DNA from: Sulfotelmatobacter sp963788225
GTDB taxonomy: Bacteria; Acidobacteriota; Terriglobia; Terriglobales; Acidobacteriaceae
NCBI GenBank assembly: GCA_963788225.1
Contig: CAWBGI010000005.1
Location: forward strand, 366,968-430,967
DNA: 64,000 bases
Reading direction: 5' to 3'
The translations under genes were made by a program, and so were the position numbers. Shown here in pieces: positions 48,501 through 56,811 of the stretch; within the stretch, counting starts at the first letter, position 1; each line of letters begins with the position of its first letter. The notes under the pieces were generated by a model. It was not told the DNA's origin. It saw nothing but the letters and a program-made list of their open reading frames with translations, and did not search any database.

Positions 48501-49342
48501 TGATCACCGACTGCCACATCCACATCCAGCCGATGGAGATGTTCAAGCCCCACGCGCTGGAACTGATGAAAAAAAAGCGGCCGAACTTCGAGCAGATTGC
48601 CGAGTTCTGTCGCTCACCCAAAGCGTTCCTCGAATATCTTGATGCATGCGGCGTCGACCGCGCCGTGCTCATCAACTACGTGGCGCCGGAAGTGATCGGG
48701 TTCACCAACGGTGTAAATCAGTTTATCGCCGACTACGTCAAAGAAAATCCCAAGCGCCTGCTCTCCTGTGGCAGCCTGCATCCCCGGCACACCACGAACG
48801 TTCTGGCCGACATGGAGCGCATCCTGCGGCTGGGGATCCGCATGATCAAGATTCATCCGCCGCACCAGCTTCTGTTTCCCAACGACTACCTGAACGGCGT
48901 CAAGGAACTCGAAATTATTTATCGCGCCGCCGAAGCCAACGGCGTGCCCGTGATGTTTCACACCGGAACCTCCATCTTCCCTGGAGCGCGAAACAAATAC
49001 GGCGATCCCATGTACGTGGATGACGTCGCTGTCGATTTCCCCAAACTAAAAATCTTGCTGGCGCATGGTGGCCGCCCGCTCTGGATGCAGACCGCCTTTT
49101 TCCTCATCCGCCGCCATCCCAACGTGTACCTCGACATCAGCGGCATTCCGCCCACCACTCTGCTCAAGTACTTCCCGCGCCTTGAGGAGATCGCCCACAA
49201 AACTCTGTTTGGCACGGACTGGCCAGGTCCAGGCGTTCCAGACATCAAGAAAAATCTGGATGACTTCTGCGCCCTGCCTCTGGAAAAAAGACTTCAAAAC
49301 CAGATCCTCAGCAAGACAGCGTTGAGCATCTGGCCCGCATGA
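48500..49342 (+). CDS. Amidohydrolase-2-family hydrolase/decarboxylase
   Basis: The 280-residue TIM-barrel metal hydrolase begins DCHIHIQP (His6 and His8 as metal ligands) and has IHPPHQL, VPVMFHTGT (His ligand), LAHGGRP, and FGTDWPGPG (metal Asp). This is PF04909, which includes ACMS decarboxylase-like and 2-hydroxymuconate-type enzymes as well as hydrolases. The start overlaps the FAD-subunit stop (TAATG). It may hydrolyse or decarboxylate a ring-cleavage product, but the reaction is not determined. It is the last gene in the cluster. Confidence 0.88.
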   Translation: MITDCHIHIQPMEMFKPHALELMKKKRPNFEQIAEFCRSPKAFLEYLDACGVDRAVLINYVAPEVIGFTNGVNQFIADYVKENPKRLLSCGSLHPRHTTNVLADMERILRLGIRMIKIHPPHQLLFPNDYLNGVKELEIIYRAAEANGVPVMFHTGTSIFPGARNKYGDPMYVDDVAVDFPKLKILLAHGGRPLWMQTAFFLIRRHPNVYLDISGIPPTTLLKYFPRLEEIAHKTLFGTDWPGPGVPDIKKNLDDFCALPLEKRLQNQILSKTALSIWPA

Positions 49343-49365
49343 TCTTGACCTAATTCGATCTACTC

Positions 49366-49710
49366 CTATTTCGGTTTCCACAATCCAATCGTGTTGCCAT
49401 CCGGGTCGGCAAACCAGGCGAACGTTCCCGTCGGAATCTCAACTGGCGGCACAAGCGTCTTGCCCCCCAGCAATCCAGCCTTTGCCAGATAGCCCTGCAC
49501 ATCATCCACCTGCACGTAGAAAATCGTGTAGTGTTGTGGTTCATGGCCCAGTGCTGTAATGTGGCCGTGAATGCCGCTGCCCGCGCCAGTGTTGATCATG
49601 GTCGCCGGACCCATCGCTTGCATGTTCCAGCCGAAGAGGCCGGAGAAAAAATCGGCGGTCTTGGCGCTGTCCCGGCAGCCGATTTCGAAGTGAACTACAG
49701 GTTGTCCCAT
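49366..49710 (-). CDS. VOC-family protein
   Basis: The 114-residue single-module vicinal oxygen chelate protein has VVHFEIGCRDSAKTADFFSGLFGW at the N-terminus and AWFADPDGNTIGLW at the C-terminus, with metal-site His8 and a late Glu position replaced by Gly-Leu-Trp. It is convergent with the amidohydrolase gene. GGAG precedes the ATG. Unlike the VOC gene at 30172, it is half the usual double-module length. Substrate unknown. Confidence 0.82.
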   Translation of the reverse strand: MGQPVVHFEIGCRDSAKTADFFSGLFGWNMQAMGPATMINTGAGSGIHGHITALGHEPQHYTIFYVQVDDVQGYLAKAGLLGGKTLVPPVEIPTGTFAWFADPDGNTIGLWKPK

Positions 49711-49807
49711 GGGCGATCTCCTGTTTTGAAATGGCCGCGATCATAGCACAAGCTTCAAGAAAAAATGTTAAGAGGGGACGAATCATAAGAGGCGACAGGC
49801 CGGGCCA

Positions 49808-49836
49808 ACAAAAAGCCCGCGCCGAAGCGCGGGCTT
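49808..49836 (-). terminator. Rho-independent terminator for the S46 peptidase gene
   Basis: On the minus strand AAGCCCGCGC-TTCG-GCGCGGGCTT forms a perfect 10-base stem with a stable TTCG tetraloop, followed by a T-run (TTTGTTGG). It lies 15 bases after the S46 stop codon. Confidence 0.9.
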
Positions 49837-49850
49837 GTGAGTCCCATCTT

Positions 49851-51947
49851 CTACTTGCCGGCCTTCGCAGCCTCTGCCTTGGTCCCGGAGAGTTCATCCG
49901 CCAAAGCGCCCGCGCCGTAAATCTTGCGCAGCGCTTCCTGAATTCCACGTGAATCCACGGAAACCGCGCGGCTCTGTACTTCGCTGTAAGCGAAATTCGC
50001 CGACAGCGACTGAATATTGCCGTCGAAAATAATGCCGACCACTTCGCCATGCTTGTTCACCGTAGGCGAACCGGAGTTGCCCCCAATGATGTCGGCAGTG
50101 GACACGAAGTTCAGCGGAGTCTTCAAATCCAGCTTTGACTTCGCATTCATCCAGCTTTCCGGCAGCTTATATGGAGGCTCGTTGTTGTGTTCAGCCGCGT
50201 GCTCGTAAGCGCCGCCCATGACGGTGAAGTAAGGAATATCCTTCCCATTTTCTTTATACCCTTTCACCGCGCCATAACTGAGCCGGAGCGTGAAAGTCGC
50301 ATCCGGTGGCTGGCTGAAGCCGCTCTGCGCAAAACGCGCTTTCGCAATGAGCGTTCCATTGAAGCGCACCACGGAGTCAATCTTGTCGTCAAACTGCTTG
50401 CGAGCGGCTCGAGCGTCCGGCTCAATCGCGCGCATGGCGACAATCAGCGGATCGTTGCTCGCCTGGATGGCAGCCTCTCCGCCTTCATACAGTTGTTTGC
50501 GCACCGCCACCTCATCCAGCTTAGTGCCTGCAATCATGTCTTTTGCCGCGTCCGCGGGAGTTTTGCCGTTCAAAACCTTCTGCACGTCGGGATTGTCCTT
50601 TCCCATCGCATCCTGCATCTCGGCCAGCGAATCCGCCAGAAGAACTGTGTCGAGACTTTTGTAAATCGGCGCTGTAGAGAACAACTGCTGCTCCAGCGAC
50701 GGCAGCCCGGAGTCGCGATACTCGCGCAGACGATCGCCGTTAGGCTTCGGCTTTTCTTCTGCCGCACGCACCAACACCCGCGCCACCTGCGGCAGGCCCG
50801 ATGCAAATCCGCGCAGGCGCTCCAGGTAAAGCAGTTGAGGATAGATCTCGCGTTGCAGCTTCAGGGCTTGCGCAATCGCATCCCAGGGATCAGCCGTGCC
50901 CGCATTCTTCGCGTCCGCTTTGTAAGCCGCTCGCAGCTTCCCTTCATCCGCAGCCTTGGCGTCCATGATCGATTTATCCATCAGGCCGGCTTCGTAACCG
51001 GTGATTGCCTTTTGCCCATTTTGCAATCCGAAGATATCTTCTTTCGCGATGCGGGCGTTCTCGTCCGACTGCTTGCTGAAGTCCTGCAGCAGGGCGATGC
51101 GCCGTTTCAGCATGACCAACACTGAGGGATAGGCCAGGTCACGGGTGAACTCAAGTTGCGCCAGCGTCTGCATTCGCGCAGTACTGCCGGGATGCCCAGA
51201 GACAAAGATCAACTCGTTATTCTTCACGCCCGTGCGCGACCAGCGCAGATAATTCTCAAGGTGCGCGGGGTGCGCGTCTTCGTAGACCCGGAAGAACGTG
51301 ATGTCAAGATCGTAGCGAGGATAGGTAAAGTTGTCGGGATCGCCGCCGAAGAACGCGGCATCAAACTCCGGCGCGAAGACCAGCCGCACATCGGTGTATT
51401 TCTTATATTTGTACAAGTTATAAACTTGCCCCGAGTAGAACGTGACCACATCGCAGCGCAGCCCCGTCGAAGTCGAGCAATCCTTCTCGATCTGTGACAT
51501 GGCAGCGCGTTGCGCCGTTCCCGCGTCGGCGGCCGACATTTCCGGCTTCACTCCCGCATTCACCTTTCCGGTTACGTCTTCGATTCCGACCAGTTCGTTC
51601 AGTTCGAGATTCGGGCACTTGGCCTCTTCCGCCTGAGTCTTGGCATAAAAACCGGTCTTGATGTAGTCGTGGCCCTCGGTCGAAAGCTGCTGCACGCACC
51701 GCGCGCCCACGTGGTGGTTGGTGAAGGTCAATCCGTCGGCGGAAACAAACGACCCGGAGCCTCCATTGTTGAAGCGCACCGACGACAACCTCACGTGATC
51801 GAGCCACGCCTGCGTCAGTTCAAAACCATACTTGGCCTTGATCTTGTCTTTGGGAGCTTCGTTGTAAAGCCACATGCCTTCGTCGGCCGAAGCCACGGTA
51901 GAGAAGAGAAAGGACAAGGCAAGGCACAGCGAGAAGAAACGCTTCAT
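49851..51947 (-). CDS. S46-family dipeptidyl peptidase (DPP7-like)
   Basis: The start ATG at 51947 (MKRFFSLCLALSFLF) is preceded by GGAGGAATCC; an upstream in-frame start at 52001 is not believed. The product has about 698 residues. A signal peptide (cleavage near VASA) is followed by a double beta-barrel with a helical insert. Catalytic residues are His in FTNHHVG (76-81), Asp in FFGGDPDNFTYPRYD, and Ser in GGNSGSP. In the S1 pocket region the motif is FDGN, which as I recall is Gly in the hydrophobic-specific DPP7 branch and Arg in DPP11. It is probably a periplasmic exopeptidase that feeds on peptides. A strong terminator follows. Confidence 0.88.
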   Translation of the reverse strand: MKRFFSLCLALSFLFSTVASADEGMWLYNEAPKDKIKAKYGFELTQAWLDHVRLSSVRFNNGGSGSFVSADGLTFTNHHVGARCVQQLSTEGHDYIKTGFYAKTQAEEAKCPNLELNELVGIEDVTGKVNAGVKPEMSAADAGTAQRAAMSQIEKDCSTSTGLRCDVVTFYSGQVYNLYKYKKYTDVRLVFAPEFDAAFFGGDPDNFTYPRYDLDITFFRVYEDAHPAHLENYLRWSRTGVKNNELIFVSGHPGSTARMQTLAQLEFTRDLAYPSVLVMLKRRIALLQDFSKQSDENARIAKEDIFGLQNGQKAITGYEAGLMDKSIMDAKAADEGKLRAAYKADAKNAGTADPWDAIAQALKLQREIYPQLLYLERLRGFASGLPQVARVLVRAAEEKPKPNGDRLREYRDSGLPSLEQQLFSTAPIYKSLDTVLLADSLAEMQDAMGKDNPDVQKVLNGKTPADAAKDMIAGTKLDEVAVRKQLYEGGEAAIQASNDPLIVAMRAIEPDARAARKQFDDKIDSVVRFNGTLIAKARFAQSGFSQPPDATFTLRLSYGAVKGYKENGKDIPYFTVMGGAYEHAAEHNNEPPYKLPESWMNAKSKLDLKTPLNFVSTADIIGGNSGSPTVNKHGEVVGIIFDGNIQSLSANFAYSEVQSRAVSVDSRGIQEALRKIYGAGALADELSGTKAEAAKAGK

Positions 51948-52190
51948 AGGATTCCTCCGGGTAGGATTTGAGGAGCGACTACAGGTTCCTCTGTGAGCCA
52001 TGAATGAACCCTCTACTATACGCTGCGGCGGAAGATCGTAGCAAAGGCCGCGGTGTCATCCACAGTCTCGCACCGAAGTCACCCCGGTTCTGGAACCCGG
52101 CGCCCTCTTTGGGGTATAAAAGAAAGTTGCATTCCCCGCGACCCCTCGCGCGGCTCCCGCAACGTAATCAATCTGGCTAAGCGAGAAACT

Positions 52191-53333
52191 ATGTCGAGCG
52201 TGACCAACACTCCCGCCCCGAAAGGCTTGGAAGGCATTGTTGCCACCACCTCCAGCATCTGCTACATCGACGGCGACCGCGGCGTTCTAGCCTATCGTGG
52301 CATTGACATTCACGAACTGGCCGACCACTCCAACTTCGAAGAGACCTGCTACCTGCTTTGGTTTGGCCGCTTGCCCAAGCCAGCCGAACTGAAAGACCTG
52401 CAAGAGCGTCTGGCGCAAGAGCGTCACCTCGACCCCGCCATCATCAAGCTTCTGCGCAATGCGCCGAAGTCCGCTCTGCCCATGGATGTGCTGCGCACCG
52501 CCGTTTCCGCGCTCGCTTTCTACGATGCCGATGAGAAGAACAACGATCACGATGCCAACGTCCGCAAAGCTATCCGGCTGACCTCGCAGATCGCAATGAT
52601 CGTCGCTGCCTATGACCGGATTCGCAAGGGCAAGCCTGTCGTCGAAGCCGACCACTCGCTTTCGCACGCCGCCAATTTCCTGCTGCAATTGAACGGAACC
52701 AAACCTTCCTCCACCGCCGAGCGCGCACTCGATATCGCGCTGATCCTGCATGCCGACCACGAACTGAACGCGTCCACGTTTGCCGCTCGCGTAACTGCCG
52801 CCACCTTGGCCGACATGCACGCCGCCGTCACTTCCGCTATCGGCGCGCTCAAGGGACCTCTGCATGGCGGAGCGAATGAAGCGGTGTACCGCATCCTGGC
52901 TTCGATTGATGCCAAGAAAGCCGATCCTGTGGCGCACGTGCGCGAGATGCTGGCGCAGAAGAAAAAAGTTCCCGGCTTCGGCCACCGCGTCTACCACACC
53001 GAAGATCCGCGGGCCACGCACTTGCGCGTGATGTCGTGCGACCTGGGCCGTTCCAGCGGCCAGCCCCAGTGGTACGAGATGTCTGAAAAAATCGAGAACC
53101 TCGTGAAAACAGAAAAGAAGCTCAACGCCAACGTCGACTTCTATTCCGCTTCCACTTACCACGTGCTGGGCATCGATGAAGATCTATTCACGCCCGTCTT
53201 CGCCGTCTCGCGCATCAGCGGCTGGGCAGCACACGTCATCGAGCAACTCGACGACAACCGCCTGATCCGCCCCAGAGCCGAATATCTCGGCCCCGACTAT
53301 CCCAACCACTACGTGCCGATGGAAAAACGCTGA
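52191..53333 (+). CDS. gltA: Citrate synthase (or 2-methylcitrate synthase)
   Basis: The start ATG at 52191 gives 380 residues, the usual length of type I short citrate synthases. Active-site residues are His in LHADHELNAS and GPLHGGANEA, with Asp in NVDFYSA. The R-x-x-H-L-x-V motif ATHLRVMS is present. It condenses oxaloacetate with acetyl-CoA. Methylcitrate synthases share this length and motifs and cannot be excluded. The gene is divergent from the S46 gene, and upstream sequence (52002-52190) must hold both promoters. Confidence 0.9.
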   Translation: MSSVTNTPAPKGLEGIVATTSSICYIDGDRGVLAYRGIDIHELADHSNFEETCYLLWFGRLPKPAELKDLQERLAQERHLDPAIIKLLRNAPKSALPMDVLRTAVSALAFYDADEKNNDHDANVRKAIRLTSQIAMIVAAYDRIRKGKPVVEADHSLSHAANFLLQLNGTKPSSTAERALDIALILHADHELNASTFAARVTAATLADMHAAVTSAIGALKGPLHGGANEAVYRILASIDAKKADPVAHVREMLAQKKKVPGFGHRVYHTEDPRATHLRVMSCDLGRSSGQPQWYEMSEKIENLVKTEKKLNANVDFYSASTYHVLGIDEDLFTPVFAVSRISGWAAHVIEQLDDNRLIRPRAEYLGPDYPNHYVPMEKR

Positions 53334-53558
53334 TCGCTGGCCGGCTCGACGACCCGGTCTGGCGGCTCAGTTTTGAAAGGGCGCGTCTTCCAGCCGCGCC
53401 GTAAATCTCGACGATTGTTCCTCTCCGGCGTCATCCCGAAGTCCGGCGTTCTCTCCAGCGGGACGAGGGATCTCCACTGCGCACCCAGCCGCCACGAGCC
53501 GAACGATCCACTCCCGAAGCCTGTTTCCGCGGCAAAAAGCAGGTAAAATAATAGCTCT

Positions 53559-54725
53559 ATGCCCCGTATCTACCTCGACAATAATGCCACCACGCCGGTT
53601 CTGCCGGAGGTGCTCGAAGCCATGCGTCCGTACTTTGGCGAGCACTTTGGCAACGCGTCCTCGATCCACCATCATGGGCAGGGCGCCCGCGCCGCCATCG
53701 AGCGCGCCCGGGATTCAGTGGCGTCGTTGCTAAGCTGCAAGGCCTCGGAAGTAGTCTTCACCAGTGGTGGAACCGAAGGCGACAATCTGGCGACTGCCGG
53801 TTTGACTAGCGCGGGTGATCACATCATTACGTCGAGCATCGAGCATCACGCCGTGCTGCTCGCCTGTAAGCATCTGGAGGAAACAGGCTGCAAGGTAACC
53901 TACGTGCCCGTGGATGGCCGCGGCCTGGTCGATCCCGACGATGTGCGCCGTGCATTACGTCCCAATACCAGGCTGATTTCAATCATGATGGCCAACAATG
54001 AAACTGGAGTGCTGCAGCCGGTCGACGAACTTGGCAAGATCGCCGCCGAGGGCGACGTTTATTTCCATACTGATGCAGTGCAAGCCGCTGCTAAAGTCCC
54101 GATTGATGTGAACCGTATCGGCTGTGACGCTCTTTCCCTTTCTGGTCACAAGATGCACGCGCCGCAAGGTGTAGGCGCGCTTTACGTGCGCAAGGGAACA
54201 AAGCTTCAGCCGCTGTTTTATGGCGGGCGGCACGAGCGCTCGCGCCGCGCCGGAACCGAGAATGTCCCGGGGATTGTCGCCCTCGGTAAGGCCGCAGAGT
54301 TAGCGACGCAAAGCTTCGAGCGCGGCGATGATAAAAAGCTGTCCGCATTGCGCGACCGCCTGCAGCAAGGAATTCTCGCTCAGGTGGAAGAAGCCGGAGT
54401 AAACGGCGGAAGTGCGCTCCGAGTGCCGAATACGTCAAACATTTATTTCGATCATATCGAAGGCGAGTCGATGGTGATCGCGCTCGACCTCAAGGGTCTG
54501 GCGGTGTCCGCCGGTCCCGCATGTGCCTCGGGTGCGGTTGAGCCGTCCCACGTGCTCGTAGCTATGGGGATGGGCGCCGAGCGGGCGCGCGCCAGCATTC
54601 GCTTCAGCCTGGGCAAGCAGAACAGCGAAGAAGATATCGACTTCGCGCTTGCGTTGGTGCCGGAGACGGTAGCGCGGCTGCGCGAATTGTCGCCCGTGTA
54701 CAAGAAGCAAGCTATTAGCCTTTAG
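53559..54725 (+). CDS. Cysteine desulfurase (NifS/IscS type)
   Basis: The 388-residue PLP enzyme begins IYLDNNATTPVLPEV. The PLP lysine is Lys198 (LSLSGHKMHAP) and the catalytic Cys is Cys322 in GPACASGAVEPSH, on a short loop as in IscS/NifS. It delivers persulfide sulfur from cysteine. Its position two genes before mnmA suggests it feeds tRNA 2-thiouridylation. No isc or suf scaffold gene is adjacent. ATAGCTCT lies before the ATG without a clear ribosome site. Confidence 0.92.
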   Translation: MPRIYLDNNATTPVLPEVLEAMRPYFGEHFGNASSIHHHGQGARAAIERARDSVASLLSCKASEVVFTSGGTEGDNLATAGLTSAGDHIITSSIEHHAVLLACKHLEETGCKVTYVPVDGRGLVDPDDVRRALRPNTRLISIMMANNETGVLQPVDELGKIAAEGDVYFHTDAVQAAAKVPIDVNRIGCDALSLSGHKMHAPQGVGALYVRKGTKLQPLFYGGRHERSRRAGTENVPGIVALGKAAELATQSFERGDDKKLSALRDRLQQGILAQVEEAGVNGGSALRVPNTSNIYFDHIEGESMVIALDLKGLAVSAGPACASGAVEPSHVLVAMGMGAERARASIRFSLGKQNSEEDIDFALALVPETVARLRELSPVYKKQAISL

Positions 54726-54814
54726 CTCTGTCCTTCTGAATTCGGGATATGGCAGAGACGTATCGAGTCAGTTATGGCAATCAGAGTCTCGGCCAATAGC
54801 TTCGGACGGCCAGC

Positions 54815-55057
54815 ATGGTTTGCTCATGTGCCAGCCTGGTCTGCTCTCTGTCACTTTGGCTTGGCCTTGTTCTGAGCCGGTTTCCGGGGGCTCCCGGGCT
54901 AGACGTCTCTGGAGTACGCTGGCTCCAGATACAGGGTGCTGGGATTATCTTGGCGGTGGTTGCGTGTGTGCTGAATTTCGAACGAAAGCTATGGATTCCG
55001 GCGATCATTCTTGCTGTCTGCAATTTTTTCCTTGTAATGTACGTGATGGGGTCGTAA
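54815..55057 (+). CDS. Small two-helix membrane protein
   Basis: The 80-residue protein has two or three hydrophobic segments (SLWLGLVLSRFPGAPG, GAGIILAVVACVLNF and IPAIILAVCNFFLVMYV). It lies between the cysteine desulfurase and mnmA on the same strand. An in-frame TAG 18 bases upstream fixes the ATG at 54815 as the first possible start. No function can be assigned; the ribosome site is weak. A real gene is likelier than chance because of the strong hydrophobic pattern and position. Confidence 0.5.
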   Translation: MVCSCASLVCSLSLWLGLVLSRFPGAPGLDVSGVRWLQIQGAGIILAVVACVLNFERKLWIPAIILAVCNFFLVMYVMGS

Positions 55058-55092
55058 GAGCTAAAAGCTAAGGGCTAGGAGCTAAGAGCTGA
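55057..55092. repeat. Tandem near-repeats (AGAGCTAAAAGCTAAGGGC type)
   Basis: The bases just before mnmA are near-copies of AGCTAAGAGCTA / AGCTAAGGGCTAG. They resemble one arm of the stuttering inverted-repeat family, with no opposite arm seen. Confidence 0.6.
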
Positions 55093-55096
55093 AGAC

Positions 55097-56209
55097 ATGC
55101 CAAATACCAAGACCATCGCCGTAGCCATGTCGGGCGGAGTCGATTCCTCCACCGTCGCGGCGATGCTGCGCGCCGAGGGTCACAACATCATTGGCCTGAC
55201 CATGCAGCTCTGGAACCAGCGCCGTCTGGCCGGACACGAGGGTATGCCCGAGCAGGTAACCGGCCGCTGCTGCTCACTCGACGACGTTTACGACGCCCGC
55301 CGTGTGGCCGAGCACCTCGGCATTCCCTACTACGTGGTCAATCACGAAGAGCGCTTCGAGCGGGACGTCGTGCGCCCGTTCGTCGCCGAGTATCTCTCGG
55401 GACGCACGCCGATCCCGTGCAGCCTCTGCAACAATCACTTAAAGTTCGATCAGTTGCTGATCGTCGCGCAACAGATCGGCGCTGACTGCATCGCCACCGG
55501 CCACTACGCCCGCGTGGAGTACGATGACGCCCGCGCACGCTGGCTGCTCAAGCGTCCCGCCGACCGCAGCAAGGACCAGACTTATTTCCTCTTCGGCCTC
55601 ACGCAAGGGCAGCTAAGCCGCACGCTCTTTCCTCTCGGCGGAATGACGAAGCCCGAGGTCCGTGAGCTGGCCCGCAAGCGGGGACTAGCTCTCGCCGAGA
55701 AGCCCGATTCGCAGGAGATCTGCTTTGTCCCCGGCGGCGACTACAAGCGCTTCATCGACGCTTATCTGGCCGAGAGTGGCGAAGCTCTCCCCGACACTGC
55801 GGGCGAACTGGTAACCGCGAACGGCGAGGTGATCGGCGAGCACAGCGGCATTCACAATTTCACCGTCGGCCAGCGCAAGGGCCTGGGCGTGGCGACCGGA
55901 TCGCCGCTCTACGTAATTCAAATCAATGGAGCTGATAAGCAAGTCGTGGTCGGCGGCGACGAGCATCTCTATTCGCGAATGCTGCGCGCCCGTCGCGTGA
56001 ATCTGATCTCAGTTGACGATCTGCGTGAGCCCATGCGCGTCTCCGTGAAGATTCGCCATCGCCACGAACCCGCTTCCGCCGTACTTGAGAAGGTCAGCGC
56101 CGACGAGGTTCTCATCACGTTCGATCAGCCGCAGCGCGCCATCACTCCCGGCCAGGCCGCCGTGTTCTACGAGGGCGACATCGTTGTGGGCGGCGCTTGG
56201 ATCGCATAA
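55097..56209 (+). CDS. mnmA: tRNA-specific 2-thiouridylase
   Basis: The 370-residue PP-loop enzyme has SGGVDSS (12-18), the C-terminal beta-barrel, and catalytic cysteines Cys108 (PIPCSLCN) and Cys209 (DSQEICFVPGG). It thiolates U34 of tRNA-Lys, -Glu and -Gln using sulfur relayed from a cysteine desulfurase, which is encoded two genes upstream. The length is standard. The downstream gene is convergent. Confidence 0.95.
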   Translation: MPNTKTIAVAMSGGVDSSTVAAMLRAEGHNIIGLTMQLWNQRRLAGHEGMPEQVTGRCCSLDDVYDARRVAEHLGIPYYVVNHEERFERDVVRPFVAEYLSGRTPIPCSLCNNHLKFDQLLIVAQQIGADCIATGHYARVEYDDARARWLLKRPADRSKDQTYFLFGLTQGQLSRTLFPLGGMTKPEVRELARKRGLALAEKPDSQEICFVPGGDYKRFIDAYLAESGEALPDTAGELVTANGEVIGEHSGIHNFTVGQRKGLGVATGSPLYVIQINGADKQVVVGGDEHLYSRMLRARRVNLISVDDLREPMRVSVKIRHRHEPASAVLEKVSADEVLITFDQPQRAITPGQAAVFYEGDIVVGGAWIA

Positions 56210-56225
56210 ATCTCCGCCAGTTTTT

Positions 56226-56305
56226 CTTTGCGCCCTTCGCGGCCGTTCTTTACGCTCTTTGCGGTTAAAAGCTGTTGACGGCCAAGGCCGCAAAGATCAC
56301 GAAGG
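56226..56305. repeat. Stuttering inverted repeat (CTTTGCGGCC type)
   Basis: The left arm (CTTTGCGCCCTTCGCGGCCG, 56226-56245, then CGCTCTTTGCGGTTA) and the right arm (ACGGCCAAGGCCGCAAAGAT, 56278-56297, then CACGAAGG) share complementary TTTGCGGCC units. It lies between the convergent mnmA and FUSC-like genes. Confidence 0.65.
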
Positions 56306-56312
56306 AAAGCAA

Positions 56313-56777
56313 TCACGCGCGGCGGGGCCACACCTCGGATAAGCCGAGCGCTACCGCTATGCCCACCGATACTTCTACGAAGCGATGCCCAGCCACGATC
56401 CAAGCCGGACGCGTGTGAGCGATCAGTAAAACGATGCTCAGCGTAATCGCGGCAAAACGGTAAGCCCCGCGAAATCTGAGAAGATAGCAGAGCACTCCGC
56501 ACAAGAAAATTGCAAATGCGTACACCAGTGCGCTGGCGGAAAAAAATGTGGCGATCAACGCTCCCAGCGCGGCGCCCAACGCCGTCCCGGCAAAGCGCTG
56601 CCATGCCAGGGTTCTCGGGTCGATGGTGGACTGAATAATCACGATGGCGGAAATCGGCGCCCAGTAAAACTCGGGAAGCTTCAGAAGACGAGCCAGCAGC
56701 AGAGAAACTACGGCAGCTATCGTAGTTCGTGTGGCGTCCGAGAGCGTGTCAAGCGTCCGCTTGTAGGGATTTGCCAT
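56313..56777 (-). CDS. FUSC/aromatic-acid exporter-like membrane protein
   Basis: The 154-residue integral membrane protein has five predicted helices. The conserved FUSC-type core covers the first half (RTTIAAVVSLLLARLLKLPEFYWAPISAIVIIQSTIDPRTLAWQRFAGTALGA) with the PEFYWAPISA motif. It is much shorter than AaeB-type exporters, so it resembles the membrane half-domain only. A transport role for aromatic acids is possible but unproven. It sits next to a small Cys protein gene that reads the same way. Confidence 0.75.
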   Translation of the reverse strand: MANPYKRTLDTLSDATRTTIAAVVSLLLARLLKLPEFYWAPISAIVIIQSTIDPRTLAWQRFAGTALGAALGALIATFFSASALVYAFAIFLCGVLCYLLRFRGAYRFAAITLSIVLLIAHTRPAWIVAGHRFVEVSVGIAVALGLSEVWPRRA

Positions 56778-56811
56778 GTCAAAGGGAAAACTGGGGACCT
56801 TTCCGATTATC

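Noticed and set aside
50187..51125. 312-codon plus-strand frame over the S46 gene
   Set aside because: Antisense shadow of a gene with clear catalytic residues.
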